A stretch of DNA of 64,000 nt, from NCBI GenBank assembly GCA_009760885.1, contig CM019703.1, positions 13,810,459-13,874,458 of the forward strand. The letters are read 5' to 3'. This DNA is from Achatina immaculata (Eukaryota > Mollusca > Gastropoda > Stylommatophora > Achatinidae). The notes below the pieces were generated by a model. It searched no databases, was not told where the DNA came from, and was given only the letters and a program-made list of their open reading frames with translations. The position numbers and the translations under genes were made by a program. Numbering within the stretch: the stretch's first letter is position 1; the number at the start of each line of letters is the position of its first letter. Positions 10,568-22,142 of the stretch are shown one piece after another.

Positions 10568-11463
10568 AAAAAAACGCGCACAAAATCATTTCCTGGAATA
10601 TATGACGGGAAATCACTCATACCTAACAAAGGTAGTTTTTATGAAGACTAACAAGATGGCCTTGAAAGGCCACGTGCGATGCATTGCGCTTGTAATGTAT
10701 GTAGCCTTGTTAACGTAGTCTTGACATGGCGGACAAGTGAGCTTTTATATTACGTTCACAGCCGTGCACGCCAAACCCACGGCTCCATGTCCGGCGCACT
10801 TCCGTACTAAAAATAAACTCTGTGACGTGGAAGATACGAACAGACGTCAGACTTACTAAAAATTATATAAGTGGATGAGGTCACATTTCTTTTTAGAAAA
10901 CAAAAATAGTATTACATTGTAATTGTTAGTATTACTGTGTTTTGTTTAGATGTCCAGGATTCATTGACAATGTAAACACCCCCACATTAAAACTCCCACG
11001 GGCCGCCGCTGTAAATAAGCACCGTAATATCGTATCGTGCCAAGGGATTGCGAGCCGCTCTCCGGTATCGATCTGTATTCGTAACAGCGACTCCTACTTT
11101 TAGTATCATATCCACTTTCTCTCCCTCTCTCCCTGGTCCCTGTTGCTTTCCAAATTGCGGAAAAGGGGGAGGGGGGAGAAGGTTGAGGAATCATAAAATT
11201 ACCAGACGCTTCGCTTTGCATATTAGGCAGTCGTTTGTCATTTCTACTGGTGCCGGCATCGAATCACCGATCTGGCCGGCGGGTTCGTTACGCCAGTATC
11301 GACTGCAGGTCTTGGGTTCTGTCCAGTATCAAAATAAACAACATGGGCTTTTTTTTCCACGTCTCATCCATAATTCTTACTGTAAGTAAGATCTAGCTTA
11401 CCTCATCCCCACAGTAAATCCCTCGTCCTCTTTCCGTATCTAGGCTACTGATCGACATCCGGA
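10568..11463. other. unassigned stretch
   Basis: No supported gene. An open frame at 11048-11389 (+) has no recognisable domain and is likely chance. Confidence 0.45.
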
Positions 11464-11508
11464 CCGCGCGCGCGCGCGCACACACACACACAAACACCCA
11501 CACACACA
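11464..11508. repeat. (CG)n(CA)n microsatellite
   Basis: Alternating CG grading into CA repeats. Alternating purine-pyrimidine sequence of this kind can adopt Z-DNA. Confidence 0.9.
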
Positions 11509-11544
11509 GAGAAAGGGAAGGGCAGAGACGTTCAGACCATACAC

Positions 11545-11665
11545 TCTCTCTTGGCTAAGGTCGGTAGGTCGAATCCGGCCAGAGGTCACCCAGCTTTAGA
11601 AGTTGGTACGTGGGCTCTTCTAGAGTTGGGAAAGGAAAGGTGGCCAGTCTTGATGCAACCTACAT
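11545..11665 (+). mobile_element. SINE remnant
   Basis: A B-box-like GGTAGGTCGAATCCGG is followed by a body ending in GTTGGGAAAGGAAAGGTGGC. That body is the central motif also seen, reversed, at 8680 and 62200. The A-box region is eroded. Confidence 0.6.
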
Positions 11666-11678
11666 TTACCCTCTGAAG

Positions 11679-11715
11679 CAGCGGTTCCCAACCTTTTTTG
11701 AGCGCGACACTAAAA
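11679..11715 (+). mobile_element. hAT-like terminus, one end only
   Basis: CAGCGGTTCCCAACCTTTTT is a textbook-type hAT/MITE left end. No matching right end or 8-bp duplication was found within the next kilobase, so it is a truncated remnant. Confidence 0.5.
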
Positions 11716-13407
11716 AAAAACAAAACAAAAAACCAGTGGTACTTTTCCCACCATCCATGAAAAAAAAAACCCCTGAAATTCAGCAGGAATTATTTCAATA
11801 ATTAGTAGCTAGCGTAGTTTTATTTTAGTATTTAGGTTTGAAAAACATAAACTAGTATAATTTTAAAGTCTTGTCTTTAAAAAAAAAATTAGTAAACTAT
11901 TTTTGTTTTCTTCACAAAATATCTCCTCACGTCCTTACATCTCATTCCCCCCCTCCCCCGGGTTACCCTGGGAGCCTTTATATGGAAGTATAGGGCCCTC
12001 CTTACCCACGTGACGTGAATGTTTTGTCATATTGTTTGCTTCGTCGGGGCAGTGGGCAGACGGAATTTGATTCTTGAATGGGCCGTAGAACTTGAAGGAC
12101 CACAGCCAAAACACCCCTGCAGGAGAGTTAAGAACCCAAAACCCGGCCCCCAAGGAGAATAGCATGAAACCCGCCCCCATCCCCCACCCCACCAAAAAAA
12201 CCCTCAGAAAACTAGGGGAGGGTGTGCACGAAGATCAACTGCCGACAGTGCGATCCGTCTACTGAGGATATGAAATTAAACGCATTAATAATAATAATAA
12301 TATAGCAGAAAGTTCAAGGTTAGCATGTCATAGGTCAAAGGGTCATAAGCAAATCAGCCCAACAGGCAGATGAATTTAGTTTGTTCACTTTTTTTGTTGT
12401 CTGCACTTGAAAGTACGTGTCCCTTTTGGCAGATCTCAGTATTGTTTTGCTGCCGTGATTGCTGTACCCCCTCCTCCCCCCCCCCCTTTTTTTTTTTTTT
12501 ACTCCCACCCACTTGATATTGGTAGTGTGAACTATGCGTGACTGGTATCTGCGCAAGAGCATAATTTCTGACGACACAAGCTTCCGTGGTAACGGATCTC
12601 TTGCTATCACGAGATGGTCACACGTTCAGCGAGTCTCCACTTCAGGGCAGCTCATGCTTTAACCTGTTAATGCTCTCCCCTGCTCGTTGCCAGGCAGTTA
12701 TTGCCCCTTCCTCACCGTTTTTGATTTTGTAATTCCCTACTGAGATTTTGTTTCCTCCTGTCTCTACGCAGTTTTATCAGAAAATTTCCGTTACCGGCCG
12801 ACTGTGTACTTTACCAGCGCCAAGTTTTCATTTGCCTGTGTTTTGTGGTGAATATTTTGTCCAGAGACTTGCATCCAAGACTGTCTGGCGTCCCGTGGTT
12901 CTAGGTTTATTCACAGATCTTTAGTCCTATCACGGCACATTCTGAGGAGTGGGCGGGGGGTTATGAAAACGTGTTAACGCGTTTGTCTTACACCAAATTT
13001 GAGTGCCTTTGTTGTTGTTGCTGCTGTTGTTCTTCTTATATCTCCTTAGATCTGCAGATTGGAAGCCCAGGGCAGCATGTAATCACGCCCTAGGATATTG
13101 TAAAGCTGTTAGTTGATTGATGCTCTAGTGATAGTCCTGCAGCCTCATTAGCACAGCCATCTCGGCTGTAGTTTAAAGACCGGTAAGCGGACCAGTCTCG
13201 TACATAAGCATTTACCAGTCAGATTGTTATCACCCCGCTTTAGCACTGCTTGTCTTTTTGCATATTGGGATCCCGCGCATTTATACTGGGCACTGCGCAG
13301 GGAGTTCTCGTGAAGAGTGCAGCGTATCGACTGAAGCTCAGCATATGAAGACTGAAAGAACAGACGTATATGTCTACGGCAGGGAGCAGCAGACTCCACA
13401 CATCATA
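11716..13407. other. unassigned stretch
   Basis: AT- and C-rich segments, an AAT microsatellite at 12287-12302 and a C11-T14 junction at 12476-12500. No gene is recognised. Confidence 0.45.
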
Positions 13408-13945
13408 TGCTAGACTGGCACATTGCCTGGCATATTTTCTGTGTTAAACCCTGCTGGACTGGCATATTTTCTGTGTTAAACCCTGCTGGACAGGCATATT
13501 TTGTGTGTTAAACTCTGCTAGACTGGCATATTTTCCGTTTTAAGCCCTTCTAGACAGGCACATTTTCTGTGCTAGGTCCAGCTGTACTGCATTATTTTCT
13601 GTGCTAGGTCCAGCTGTACTGGCATATTTTCTGTGCTAGGTCCAGCTGTAATGGCATATTTTCCGTGCAAGGTCCAGCTATACTGGCACATTTTCTGTGC
13701 TAAGTCCAGCTATACTGGCATATTTTCTGTGCTTGTCCCAGCTATACTGGCATATTTTCTGTGCTAGTTCCAGCTATACTGGCATATTTTCTGTGCTAGG
13801 CCAGCTATACTGGCATATTTTCTGTGCTAAGCCAGCTATACTGGCATATTTTCTGTGCTAGGTCCAGCTATACTGGCATATTTTCTGTGCTAGGCCAGCT
13901 ATACTGGCATATTTTCTGTGCTAGGCCAGCTATACTGGCATATTT
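13408..13945. repeat. 31-33-bp minisatellite, about 17 copies
   Basis: Units follow CTGGCATATTTTCTGTGCTA with GGTCCAGCTATA or the shorter GGCCAGCTATA. A gradient is visible: early units carry TTAAACCCTGCTGGA, middle units GGTCCAGCTGT, and late units the 31-bp GGCCAGCTATA form. This implies stepwise spread of variants. Confidence 0.93.
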
Positions 13946-14115
13946 CCCTATTTCCCAGCGCGTCACTGCTTGGCCCAGACTGAACCAGAGCAATTCCTGG
14001 TCTGGAAGTTCACATCAATGAGATAAATCTTCCCGTCAGTAATTACATAAGCACATGCCCCAGCTCTTCTCCTCCAGCCGCCATTTATCATGGAAATAAA
14101 AACCCAAGTTTCTTG

Positions 14116-14146
<31 letters not shown>

Positions 14147-14850
14147 GAGAAATACAACATAAGCAGAAATGACTTCACTTGGGATGAGGCGTAAGTGGTC
14201 AAATAAAAACCAAGGGGGCCCCCCGCGGAAAGAATGAACGAGGTTATCCTCATGCGTGATAGCCAGAACGATTGGGATAAGATTCCGTGCGCTGCGCCGG
14301 ACACATCATTAACAGTTCCTTCAAGCGTTAGGAATTCTCTTTAGAAAACATCATCTTGAAGGCGGCCCTCCGCGGCACGACTTTGCTTAGACAAGGAAAT
14401 GAAGCGCCGATAGAAGGGCCGGGAGAAATGGGCGCTGAGCTAACAAAGTTAGCGTCCAAGAGGTTCTTCCCCCCCCCCCCCCCCCCCCAACTTTGACGCA
14501 ATGAGGGCACTCTCCCGCGACGCCATTAAGATTTCTAGAAGCTGGCTTTTCCCGGTTTGAAAGGATTCATCTTTGCTCTTTTTTCCTCGCGTTGTTTTGT
14601 CTGCTGGGATAAAAAGAAACCAGGGGGGAGAACTTTGGGGGAAGAATGTTGTTGCAAACATCCATACTTTTCGGAAGAGCGAGTGTGGAGAAATTCATTT
14701 TCATTTAGGTGTATTTGTTGGGAGATAAATTATGTAACTGCTGATTCTCCTGTCACGGGTGGATGGAAACTGGGTGAACCGGACTCGTCAGCGTAATTGT
14801 TGCTTTACTTTAAGAGGGTCGGATTTTTTTGTTTGTTTGTTTAAAAACCC
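13946..14850. other. unassigned; two long poly-C runs
   Basis: Holds C25 at 14117-14141, the longest in the window, and C20 at 14469-14488. No coding sequence is supported. The open frames here are short and interrupted by the homopolymers. Confidence 0.5.
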
Positions 14851-14898
14851 TGTTTATGTGATGTTATCTCCTAATCCATACGTTTTAAAGAGTCGCAG

Positions 14899-14937
<39 letters not shown>

Positions 14938-15118
14938 AATAGATATTTAAAAGCCTATATATGTAATCTTATCTCCTAATTCATAAGTTTTAAACAGTAA
15001 AAGAAGAGAGAGAGAGAGAGAGAATAGATATTTAAAAGCCTATTTATATAATGTTATCTCCTAGTGTATCTCCTGTTTTTAAACAGTTACAGAATAGAGA
15101 GAGAATAGATATTTACAA
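14851..15118. repeat. ~90-bp unit repeated three times with GA microsatellites
   Basis: Each unit contains GTTATCTCCTAAT or a variant, then GTTTTAAACAGT, a GAGA run, and GAATAGATATTTAAAAGCCT. The GA run length differs strongly between units (28, 19 and about 8 bp). Confidence 0.8.
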
Positions 15119-15274
15119 CAAAAATTAGGGACCCCCCCCCCCCGACTTTTACCTTTGGCCTTAATACTGATATGGCACGATATGTACGTATCTTCAGTTT
15201 AAACCTTCCAGAGTACGGTCTGTGCTTTAAAATAATGACATACATTTAATTATATGAAATTGTTCTTTTCTTCA

Positions 15275-15875
15275 GTCTCCTGGGAGCTGCAGGCTGTTGT
15301 TCCTTTACAGCCGATGCGGTGAAGATGTTGTGACACAGCACCGTGTCGGCTTGGGGGCGGGTTATGGCAGCCTTTTTTTTTTTCAGTTCCTTCGTGGAGC
15401 TGAAAAGTAGGGGGTGGGGCTAGAGGTGTACAATAATGTTTAGCAGATTCCACCGCCCGGGGGGGGGGGGTATAGCGATTCCTGTCCCCGTTAGCTAAGC
15501 TAGACCTGTTAAGGGGGGGGGGGGTAACAAACAGATGGCGGGATAAGGACCGATAAGACCAAGCCAGCTATGGTTCGCTAACCCTGAAGTTAGCTTGCCA
15601 TCTATGGTTCGCTAACCCTGAAGTTAGCTTGCCATCTATGGTTCGCAAACCCTGAAGTCTAGCATGCCATCTATGGTTCGCAAACCCTGAAGTTAGCATG
15701 CCATCTATGGTTTGCAAACCCTGAAGTTAGCATGTCAGCTATGGTTTGCAAACCCTGGAGTTAGCATGCCATCTATGGTTCGCAAACCCTGAAGTTAGCA
15801 TGCCATCTAAGGTTCGCAAACCCTGAAGTTAGCATGTCAGCTATGGGTTACTGATCGCCAATTAGAAAGAGCGTC
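15275..15875 (+). repeat. R310 interspersed repeat, copy B, with internal satellite
   Basis: The 5' and middle parts follow the family: GCAGCCGATG-like, GTTGTGACACAGCACC, GGGGCGGGTTATGGCAGC, CCACCGCC then G12, GTTAGCTAAGCTAGACCTGT then G12. Where other copies have one TATGTTCGCTAACCCTGACG, this copy has that segment repeated about eight times (15568-15840). It then resumes the family 3' end ATGTCAGCTATGGGTTACTG. The expansion is therefore internal to the element. Confidence 0.85.
15568..15840. repeat. 34-bp satellite inside R310, 8 copies
   Basis: Units CTATGGTTCGCAAACCCTGA then AGTTAGCATGCCAT. One unit is 35 bp. The first two units retain CGCTAACC, like the parent repeat; later units have CGCAAACC or TGCAAACC. 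Two units end in GTCAG, the form found at the natural 3' end of the parent element. Confidence 0.92.
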
Positions 15876-16934
15876 TACACCTATATGTAAGTTCTCTCAA
15901 CTCGTACAATAAACAAATATTGGTTCATGTGGCTTTTGATGTTGGTATCCCTTGTAGATCCGGGTTGTAAGTGACAAACAATGACGTGAGAACATGGAGC
16001 AGGAGTTGAATGTCAGCATCTTTATACTTCCAGTGTGTTTTGTTGTTGTTGTTGTTGTTGCTTGGTTTTAACCTTCTAAGTCGTTGTTGTTTGGTTTTAA
16101 CCTTCAATGTCGATGAAACAAATTTGGAGACAGAATTCTGGAGCAAAGCCAGGGCCCTTTTCATTGTACTTCTTCCCATTTTCTCCTCGCTTCTGTGGGC
16201 ACGTGGGTTTTTATACTTTCCCCTTTCAGCCTTCTGTGAAATGCTGTTGTTCTTTCTTACTTCCCCGTCTTCCCCCTCCCCTCCCCCCATGAATAATCAA
16301 TACCCCGTACTGTTATATATGCATTATTGGGAAGGGGTTGGGGGGGGGCGGGAGAGAAAGAAAGAAAGGGTTAGTGGAGAAGAGTAATATTGATAAAGGA
16401 TATTTAACAGAAATACTCCCTTTTTTATTTGAGTATTTTTTTTTTCTTTAAATCTGAAGACATTAATTTTCAGGAAAATTTATTGGTCACCTTCACCCGA
16501 TCACTTTCTCCATGCTTTTGGATTCAAGCGCTTCTGTCATGGCTGCGCTACTTTCATGATGCCGTCACGATATGACTGCTCCACGCTGACGGCAAGTCTC
16601 AGCACCGCTGCTTCGGCTCTCTTTTTTTTTCTACAGCGATGTCCGAAACAAAAAGGTGTCCTCCAATGTGTGCCTTGAGCTTAGTTTCTTAATGGAGTGG
16701 GAAATAGATACAGGTGTATCGTTCAGTTTTAGAAAAAGAAAGAGAAAAGAAAGGGGGCAGAAACGACAGGATTAAATAAGTTGAGAATGTAGAAATAATA
16801 GTAGTCCAGTATTTCGGCGCAGTGCCTTTATCGAGGGCAACAGAAATAACAACAGAATAGCCAAATACGAGAAAAACCTGGAGGCTTAGTTTGCCAGAGA
16901 TCCTTCTAGTATGAAGGCTCGGCACAAATTGCTC
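15876..16934. other. unassigned stretch
   Basis: Includes a GTT-rich run at 16039-16060 with a short duplication GGTTTTAACCTTC. No gene is supported. Open frames on both strands around 15925-16390 overlap and lack domains. Confidence 0.45.
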
Positions 16935-17322
16935 GTCTCATTGTTTCCTCCTTCCATTTCAGCCCGCATTGTTTCCTTCTTCCATTTCAGCCCTCATTGT
17001 TTCCTCCTTCCATTTCAGCCCTCATTGTTTCCTTCTTCCATTTCAGCCCTCATTGTTTCCTTCTTCCATTTCAGCCCTCATTGTTTTCACCTCCCATTTC
17101 AGCCCTCATTGTTTCCTTCTTCCATTTCAGCCTTCATTGTTTCCTCCTTCCATTTCAGCCCTCATTGTTTCCTTCTTCCATTTCAGCCCTCATTGTTTTC
17201 ACATCCCATTTCAGCCCTCATTGTTTTCACCTCCCATTTCAGCCCTCATTGTTTCCTTCTTCCATTTCAGCCCTCATTTTTTTCACCTCCCATTTCAGCC
17301 CTCATTGTTTTCTCCTTCCATC
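16935..17322. repeat. 28-bp pyrimidine-rich minisatellite, about 14 copies
   Basis: Units CCTCATTGTTTCCTTCTTCC then ATTTCAGC. Each plus-strand unit ends a pyrimidine tract with CAG, which is the form of a 3' splice site. Variants swap TTCACCTCCC for TTCCTTCTTCC. Open frames in three plus frames (up to ~198 codons, SALIVSFFHFS-type) follow from the period and composition. I do not treat them as protein. Confidence 0.95.
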
Positions 17323-17779
17323 TTGGTTTTTTTTTTGTTTCGTGAAACTGAACCTCTATCTGCCTCAGCTTCTTGGGCTGTGGTAACAGATGGAAGTCGG
17401 AAAGAGTTCAGCAGCCCAAGTCAGATTAGTTCCGGTACACGACCTTTCTTTTCGTGGCTTGTCACTCAAGTCCAGGAGAAGTCTTTCATATGGAGCAAAT
17501 GCAACGCAACGATCAACAGTAGAGATGTCGAAACTGTCTTCTGCGTAAGCGACTTTCAGTCTTAAAGTGAATGTCAGGGGGGGAGGGGGGGGGGGGGGGA
17601 AGAGACATTTTCTGCAGTCAAGGATTATGTCACCACACGCTGGTTCGTGCTGACCGGCGTATTGTGCTCCCGTTGTCTCGTCTGCATGTTTCTTGTCCTG
17701 TTTCAGAGTCCTCTAACCGGGAGGGTAAAGGTAAAAGGTTAAACCCCCCGTTTCCATGCCATTAAAGCATTTTGGGGGA
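17323..17779. other. unassigned stretch
   Basis: Non-repetitive sequence after the array, then G7-A-G15 at 17577-17599. No gene is recognised. Confidence 0.4.
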
Positions 17780-18022
17780 TAGTTAGGCCTGTATTTCCAA
17801 GACTGTCAGCACATGAAAGTCTGATGTGCACGTTACTACGCCTGGCCGCATGCACCTTCCAAGATTTCTCTGCTACTCATTTGGAACCCGGGACCTTTTT
17901 TTTGGCGTGGTGCTACCAGGGGGGAAAAAACCACACACACACACACACACACACTTGGGATTTGAACCCGGTACCACCGCATTAGCAGACCGAGCGCCTA
18001 ACCACTCAGCTGATTAGGCCGC
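17780..18022 (-). mobile_element. tRNA-derived SINE (minus)
   Basis: The minus-strand head has A-box-like AGCTGAGTGGTTAGGCG and B-box-like GGTTCAAATCC (about 17961-17971). A (CA)n run at 17932-17954 has expanded between head and body. The body contains the GCCTGGCCGC motif also found in the SINE at 62180. Confidence 0.78.
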
Positions 18023-18127
18023 CATACAGTAAATATTCAATATATACTTATTGCAGTGGTTAAGTTTTGATATATACATTTTATATACAGTGTCTTGTTA
18101 TGAATTTAAGTACATGGGAGTGTGGGC

Positions 18128-18141
18128 GGGGGGGGGGGGGG
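18128..18141. repeat. poly-G run (14 bp)
   Basis: Uninterrupted G run followed by TGGGAG. Slippage-prone. Confidence 0.95.
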
Positions 18142-18224
18142 TGGGAGAAAAATGGAGGGAAATATAAATTTATTGAAACGATGTAGTTGCGACATGTTCT
18201 TTCATTGTATACATGGTTTCATTA

Positions 18225-18332
18225 CTCATTCATTAGCATGTCACATTGCGAAACTGCGCCCCCCCCCCCCCCCCCCCCCCCCGCCAACAGCTCTCTTGAA
18301 GGTCTCTCGGTTGCGAGCAAGATGCCCTGCTT
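18225..18332 (-). pseudogene. RTE-like LINE 3' tail, copy 2, carrying a poly-C run
   Basis: Minus-strand match to the LINE tail at 44260-44345: CATGTCACATTGCGAAACTG on the plus strand, then GCCAACAGCTCTCTTGAAGG and CTCTCGGTTGCGAGCAAGAT. Between the two conserved parts the parent TTGCCTCCCTAACAGC has become a C24 run (18259-18282). This shows a homopolymer growing inside an old LINE remnant. The 3' flank has CATT repeats. Confidence 0.8.
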
Positions 18333-18885
18333 TATAGTTTACATTGTTTACTGTTACTTATTATTCAGCGACATAAGTACGAAACGATTAATGCCGAGGT
18401 CACTCTGCACCCAGAGAGAGAAGGAGAGAGAGAGGAGGAGTTTGGGAGGGAGAGAGAGAGAGAGGAAAGTTGATAGCATCGTCAAAAGGATATAGGGTAA
18501 AAGTACTCGGGACGCTACAGCAAGCAGAGAATCGATGGAGTCAGACCAGCCAGCAGAACGGCGTGGTTCAATTAACAGAGGACTGTACGAAGAGCGTCGC
18601 CCTGGAACAACGCGGAGATTGCGTGACAAGACATAGACTCTAGTGCTTTCACGAAGCAAACGACGGACGATACAACAATCCGGCGCTGATAGGAAACCTC
18701 CTAGTCTTTGAAAGCTAGGACTGCCTCATGCAGTTAAAATCAGGAGCAAAGACAAAGCGCCGTAGTGATTTGGTTGTCCGAAATAATACTGGAGATCCTT
18801 TCATTAAACAGGGAGTTCTAAAACGGCGCGACAGAAATAGATATGAAAGGAGGAGCTGATGATCTGTTGTAGTATCTTCTTCTAT
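18333..18885. other. unassigned stretch
   Basis: GAGA-rich sequence at 18414-18466, otherwise nothing recognised. Confidence 0.45.
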
Positions 18886-19198
18886 AGTCGGCTTGGATCT
18901 GAGAGTTGTTCTTTTGCAGCCGGCATTGTGGAGGTGTTGAGGCATAACATCGTATCTGGTTGGGAGCGGTTATGGCGGCTGCCCCAGGGTGCAGCTAAAG
19001 AGCAGGGAGGGTTCATTAATTCTTTATCAGACACCACCACTACGGGGACCGTGGCGACCGCTGCACCGTTATCTTAACTAGACCTCTTACTGGGGAGCAC
19101 CGACGGAGAGGTTGGACAGGGTTTTGGTGAGCTTTAGTTCGCCAACCACGACGCCAACGTGTCAGCTATGGGTTGCTGATCGAACAGCGTCTTCATCT
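18886..19198 (+). repeat. R310 interspersed repeat, copy C
   Basis: Family landmarks in order: GTTGTTCTTTTGCAGCCGGC, GGTGTTGAGGCATAACATCG, GGGAGCGGTTATGGCGGCTG, GTGCAGCTAAAGAGCAGGGA, GACACCACCACTACGGGGAC, ACTAGACCTCTTACTGGGG, GGACAGGGTTTTGGTGAGC, GTGTCAGCTATGGGTTGCTG and ATCGAACAGCGTCTTCA. It has a single copy of the segment that became a satellite in copy B. Confidence 0.85.
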
Positions 19199-19587
19199 CC
19201 TGTAATTGAGTAGATGATGAAAAAGAAATTTAAAAAATATTGAAAAGTTGGTAATATAGAGAGTTTTTTTTTGATTGCACAGCCATCAAAGAGAAGGATC
19301 GCTTCTATGAATCCCGTCATCAGCATGAATGTTCCATATGTGGCAGATTTTTTTTTCTTTTTTTTTTGTTCCATGCTGTTTTCCGGGGGGGGGGGGGGAC
19401 CAAATTTGGGCTCGTAAGTCTCTTTAGAGAGGGCAGTTTTGTTGGATGTATCTGGAGATGTTTTTTATGTTTGCAGAGCGAAGTATGGGCATCCTTCAGT
19501 TTATGTAGATGGGGTTGTAGTCCGCAGTGTCCACGTGTGCCGAGCCAGGGCCGAAGGTAAAAGCACCCAGTTCGCATCGTCAGAGAG

Positions 19588-19632
<45 letters not shown>

Positions 19633-20655
19633 GAATTTTCAGTATTGATGCCAGAAGAAGCTACATCCGACATGGGGATAAAGCCAGCATTGAACAAAAA
19701 CAACACACCATAGCATTAATGATACCAATGATAATAAATCAGAATTCATAATATTGCTTTCATCTGGCATTCGTCATCGCTGTCTTCTGAAAACCGGTTT
19801 GTGTTTTGCTTCTTTCATCAAGAAGTCATCACTTTTCCCAGCCTCATGAAGTCGCTGTTTTCATCTGTTTTCATTTTTTCTTGTTAAAAAGAAAAAAAAT
19901 CTCGTTATCCGGCCATCTTAAACCCTATCACAGCATTTTTACAGTTTGATTTTCATGCGTTGAATAATGTGTACTGTCGGTCAAAAGACGTTCGTGCCTG
20001 CGGTTTCCGCTCAGAGCGGAAGGTCGAGTTGCTTGCTTTTAAGGAATTTTTGCAAAGGGGGGGGGGGGGGGAGGAGAATGAGGACGGGCTTAGTTTGAGG
20101 AAGGGTGGGAAAAGAGGATGTCTTGAGATGTGATCTGTCAGATGATTGTGAATGAGGTTTTCTTATAGTGGTATTATGCCCATATCTCTTTGTTCCTCTT
20201 TCTGGAAAACATGGTCAGAGATCAAAATCTTGGTCTTTTGAAGCTAGTCTTCGTATCTCTTTTGCTTTGTGCTTTCTTAATTTGTCGCCTTCATTTCAGC
20301 GGCCAGTCTCCGATAGATCAGTTCCTGAATCTGCTTTCTAGCGTACCCGTCCTTGGTCAAAGAAACAGAGGTTTGACAAAGGAAAGAAAGAGTTACAGAA
20401 GGCAAAAGGAGTAAATAAAGAGATTGGTGTTGATTTCTTGTTCTTGTGAGAAGAAATAAAACGCTAATGGATTCATTCAGGGTAATATTCCTCAAGCTGA
20501 ATCCGGGTCACAGCGACTTTAAATGGTGTTAAAAAGAAGTTGAGAACCACTGGAATACTGTGTATCGCATACATGCACGATATATGCAATCATTTTAAAC
20601 ATGAGAATATAGAATTATTATTACAGGTATAAATGGGAGACAATTTACAGTGTTA
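19199..20655. other. unassigned stretch with microsatellites
   Basis: G14 at 19385-19398, a GA run at 19589-19627 and G15 at 20057-20071. GTTGAGAACCACTG at 20529-20542 resembles a hAT right end without a partner. No gene is supported. Confidence 0.45.
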
Positions 20656-20949
20656 GTAGCTAACGTGTATAACCTACACGAGTCTGTTTACACTAACACT
20701 AACCGCGTATGTACAAACCCAGACCGTTGAGCTCCTTTCTAGTGCATGCCAATTACGGGTGACACATGAACTCCTGGAGCTGGTCGATAACATCACGGGG
20801 ATAACAAGCAAGAACAACCAGATAGATGCACAAAGGAAGTCTATGTCTGTCAAGTACGCAGAAGGAAAACTCCCTATGTAGCAACTGGACGTATGCTTAT
20901 ACTGAGAGCCTGCAACAAATATATCCATACTACAAGAACTCATTGGAAA

Positions 20950-21230
20950 AGGTTGGCTAGTAAAGAAGATTAAACAGAGAAAACTTAAATATTTTGGACA
21001 TGTTAAACGTCATGAGAATTTAGAGACGGCAGTCTTGGAGGGGTGCATGATAGGAAAAGGAAAGACTAGCGCGAAGATGGCTCCAAGACATCGTTGATGA
21101 TCTGCCAATGGATGCATCAGCAGCAGGACATCTTGCTCACAACCGAGAGGCTTACAGGAGAGCTGTTAGGGAGGCGAAGTTCCGCAAGGGACGTGCAAAT
21201 GACTGACTGACTGAAACCAATGCAAGGGAA
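20950..21230 (+). pseudogene. RTE-like LINE 3' tail, copy 3
   Basis: The plus strand reads KKIKQRKLKYFGHVKRHENL, then ETAVLEGCMIGKGK, then by frame change LQDIVDDL-like, AAGHLAHNREAYRRAVREA and RKG. This closely parallels the tail at 44260-44525. It ends GCAAATGACTGACTGACTGA, a (TGAC)n 3' terminus. Frameshifted and 5' truncated. Confidence 0.88.
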
Positions 21231-21309
21231 AATGGTAAAGGTGGAGTCTTCTTAGTACTAAACAATGGGTAATACAGGAAGATGCCATTAGCAACAGGGT
21301 TTTTTTCCC

Positions 21310-22012
21310 ATGTAACTACAGAGCAGAGCCTTTAAAAACTGCAGCAGAAGCCCTACTATCAGAAGAAAGAGTTAAAGAAAACGTAGTGACGTAAGGTTTT
21401 CTGACTGATGCAATGAGTACTGCAATAAAGAGTCACAAAGAGGAACCCCTCAGTGACCTGCGAACAGTAATGTACAGCTGTACCAGATATGTAAGCTTTT
21501 CTGAAGAGCGGTAATACAGTAGATTCTGTCACTTTACATTATACCTAGTAACGAAACGGTAGACATCCTAACTAAAGAAGGTGGCAGATTACCATATATT
21601 TAAGCAAGAAGTACGAGGAAGATAAATCTGTAATAAAAATAACTTTCAGGAACAAATTGGCAAAAAAAAAAAAAAGATACACACACACTGGGTATTAGAA
21701 AAATGAGACTTACTACCAACTCGGTGGAGAAGAGCACGCGATCATTTTACAGCCTCGCACCTGTCACAAGAGACCGAGGTACCACCTTTTAAGCAGTCTG
21801 TAGATCGGCCCGACTAACATGTGGCACATGTGACTCTGGCAAGATGACGGGAGAGCATATGTTGCAGAGTGTCCAACATACTTGGTGCAGAGAAGACAGA
21901 TGTGGCAGTCATCTTCAAGAGAAGCTGTTTGAGGATGTACACCAACTCCAGCTGGCCACCGTTTACTTTAGAAGCATACGAGTCGACGTCGGAGAGTGAT
22001 AGAAGAAGAAGA
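21310..22012 (+). pseudogene. LINE RNase H and C-terminal region, decayed
   Basis: Plus-strand reading across frames gives AEPLKTAAEALLSEERVKEN, FLTDAMSTAIKSHKEEPLSD, then an IPSNETVDILTKEGG-like spacer and DKSVIKI. A cysteine region TCGTCDSGKMTGEHMLQS is followed by LQEKLFEDVHQLQLAT. This order (RNase H with its D and E residues, then a CxxC...H element) is known from RNase-H-bearing LINE ORF2 proteins. Several stops and shifts are present. It lies just 3' of an RTE-like tail, so two different LINE remnants abut here. Confidence 0.78.
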
Positions 22013-22044
22013 GTTATGTACAGGGACTTTTCTAAGGTAGATTC

Positions 22045-22142
22045 GCGTTGCCTGGCCCATGACATTGAGCGTTGCCTGGCCCATGGCATTGAGCGTTGCC
22101 TGGCCCATGGCATTGAGCGTTGCCTGGCCCATGACATTGGCG
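22045..22142. repeat. 24-bp minisatellite, 4 copies
   Basis: Units GCGTTGCCTGGCCCATGACA then TTGA, immediately after the LINE remnant. The array ends at GGCGCAAGC. Confidence 0.92.

Noticed and set aside
16911..17565. Three overlapping plus-strand frames (up to 198 codons) as a secreted or repetitive protein
   Set aside because: All arise from the 28-bp pyrimidine array, readable in several frames with the same Phe/Ser/Leu bias.
20529..20542. hAT right end GTTGAGAACCACTG
   Set aside because: No left end or 8-bp duplication found upstream; may be chance.
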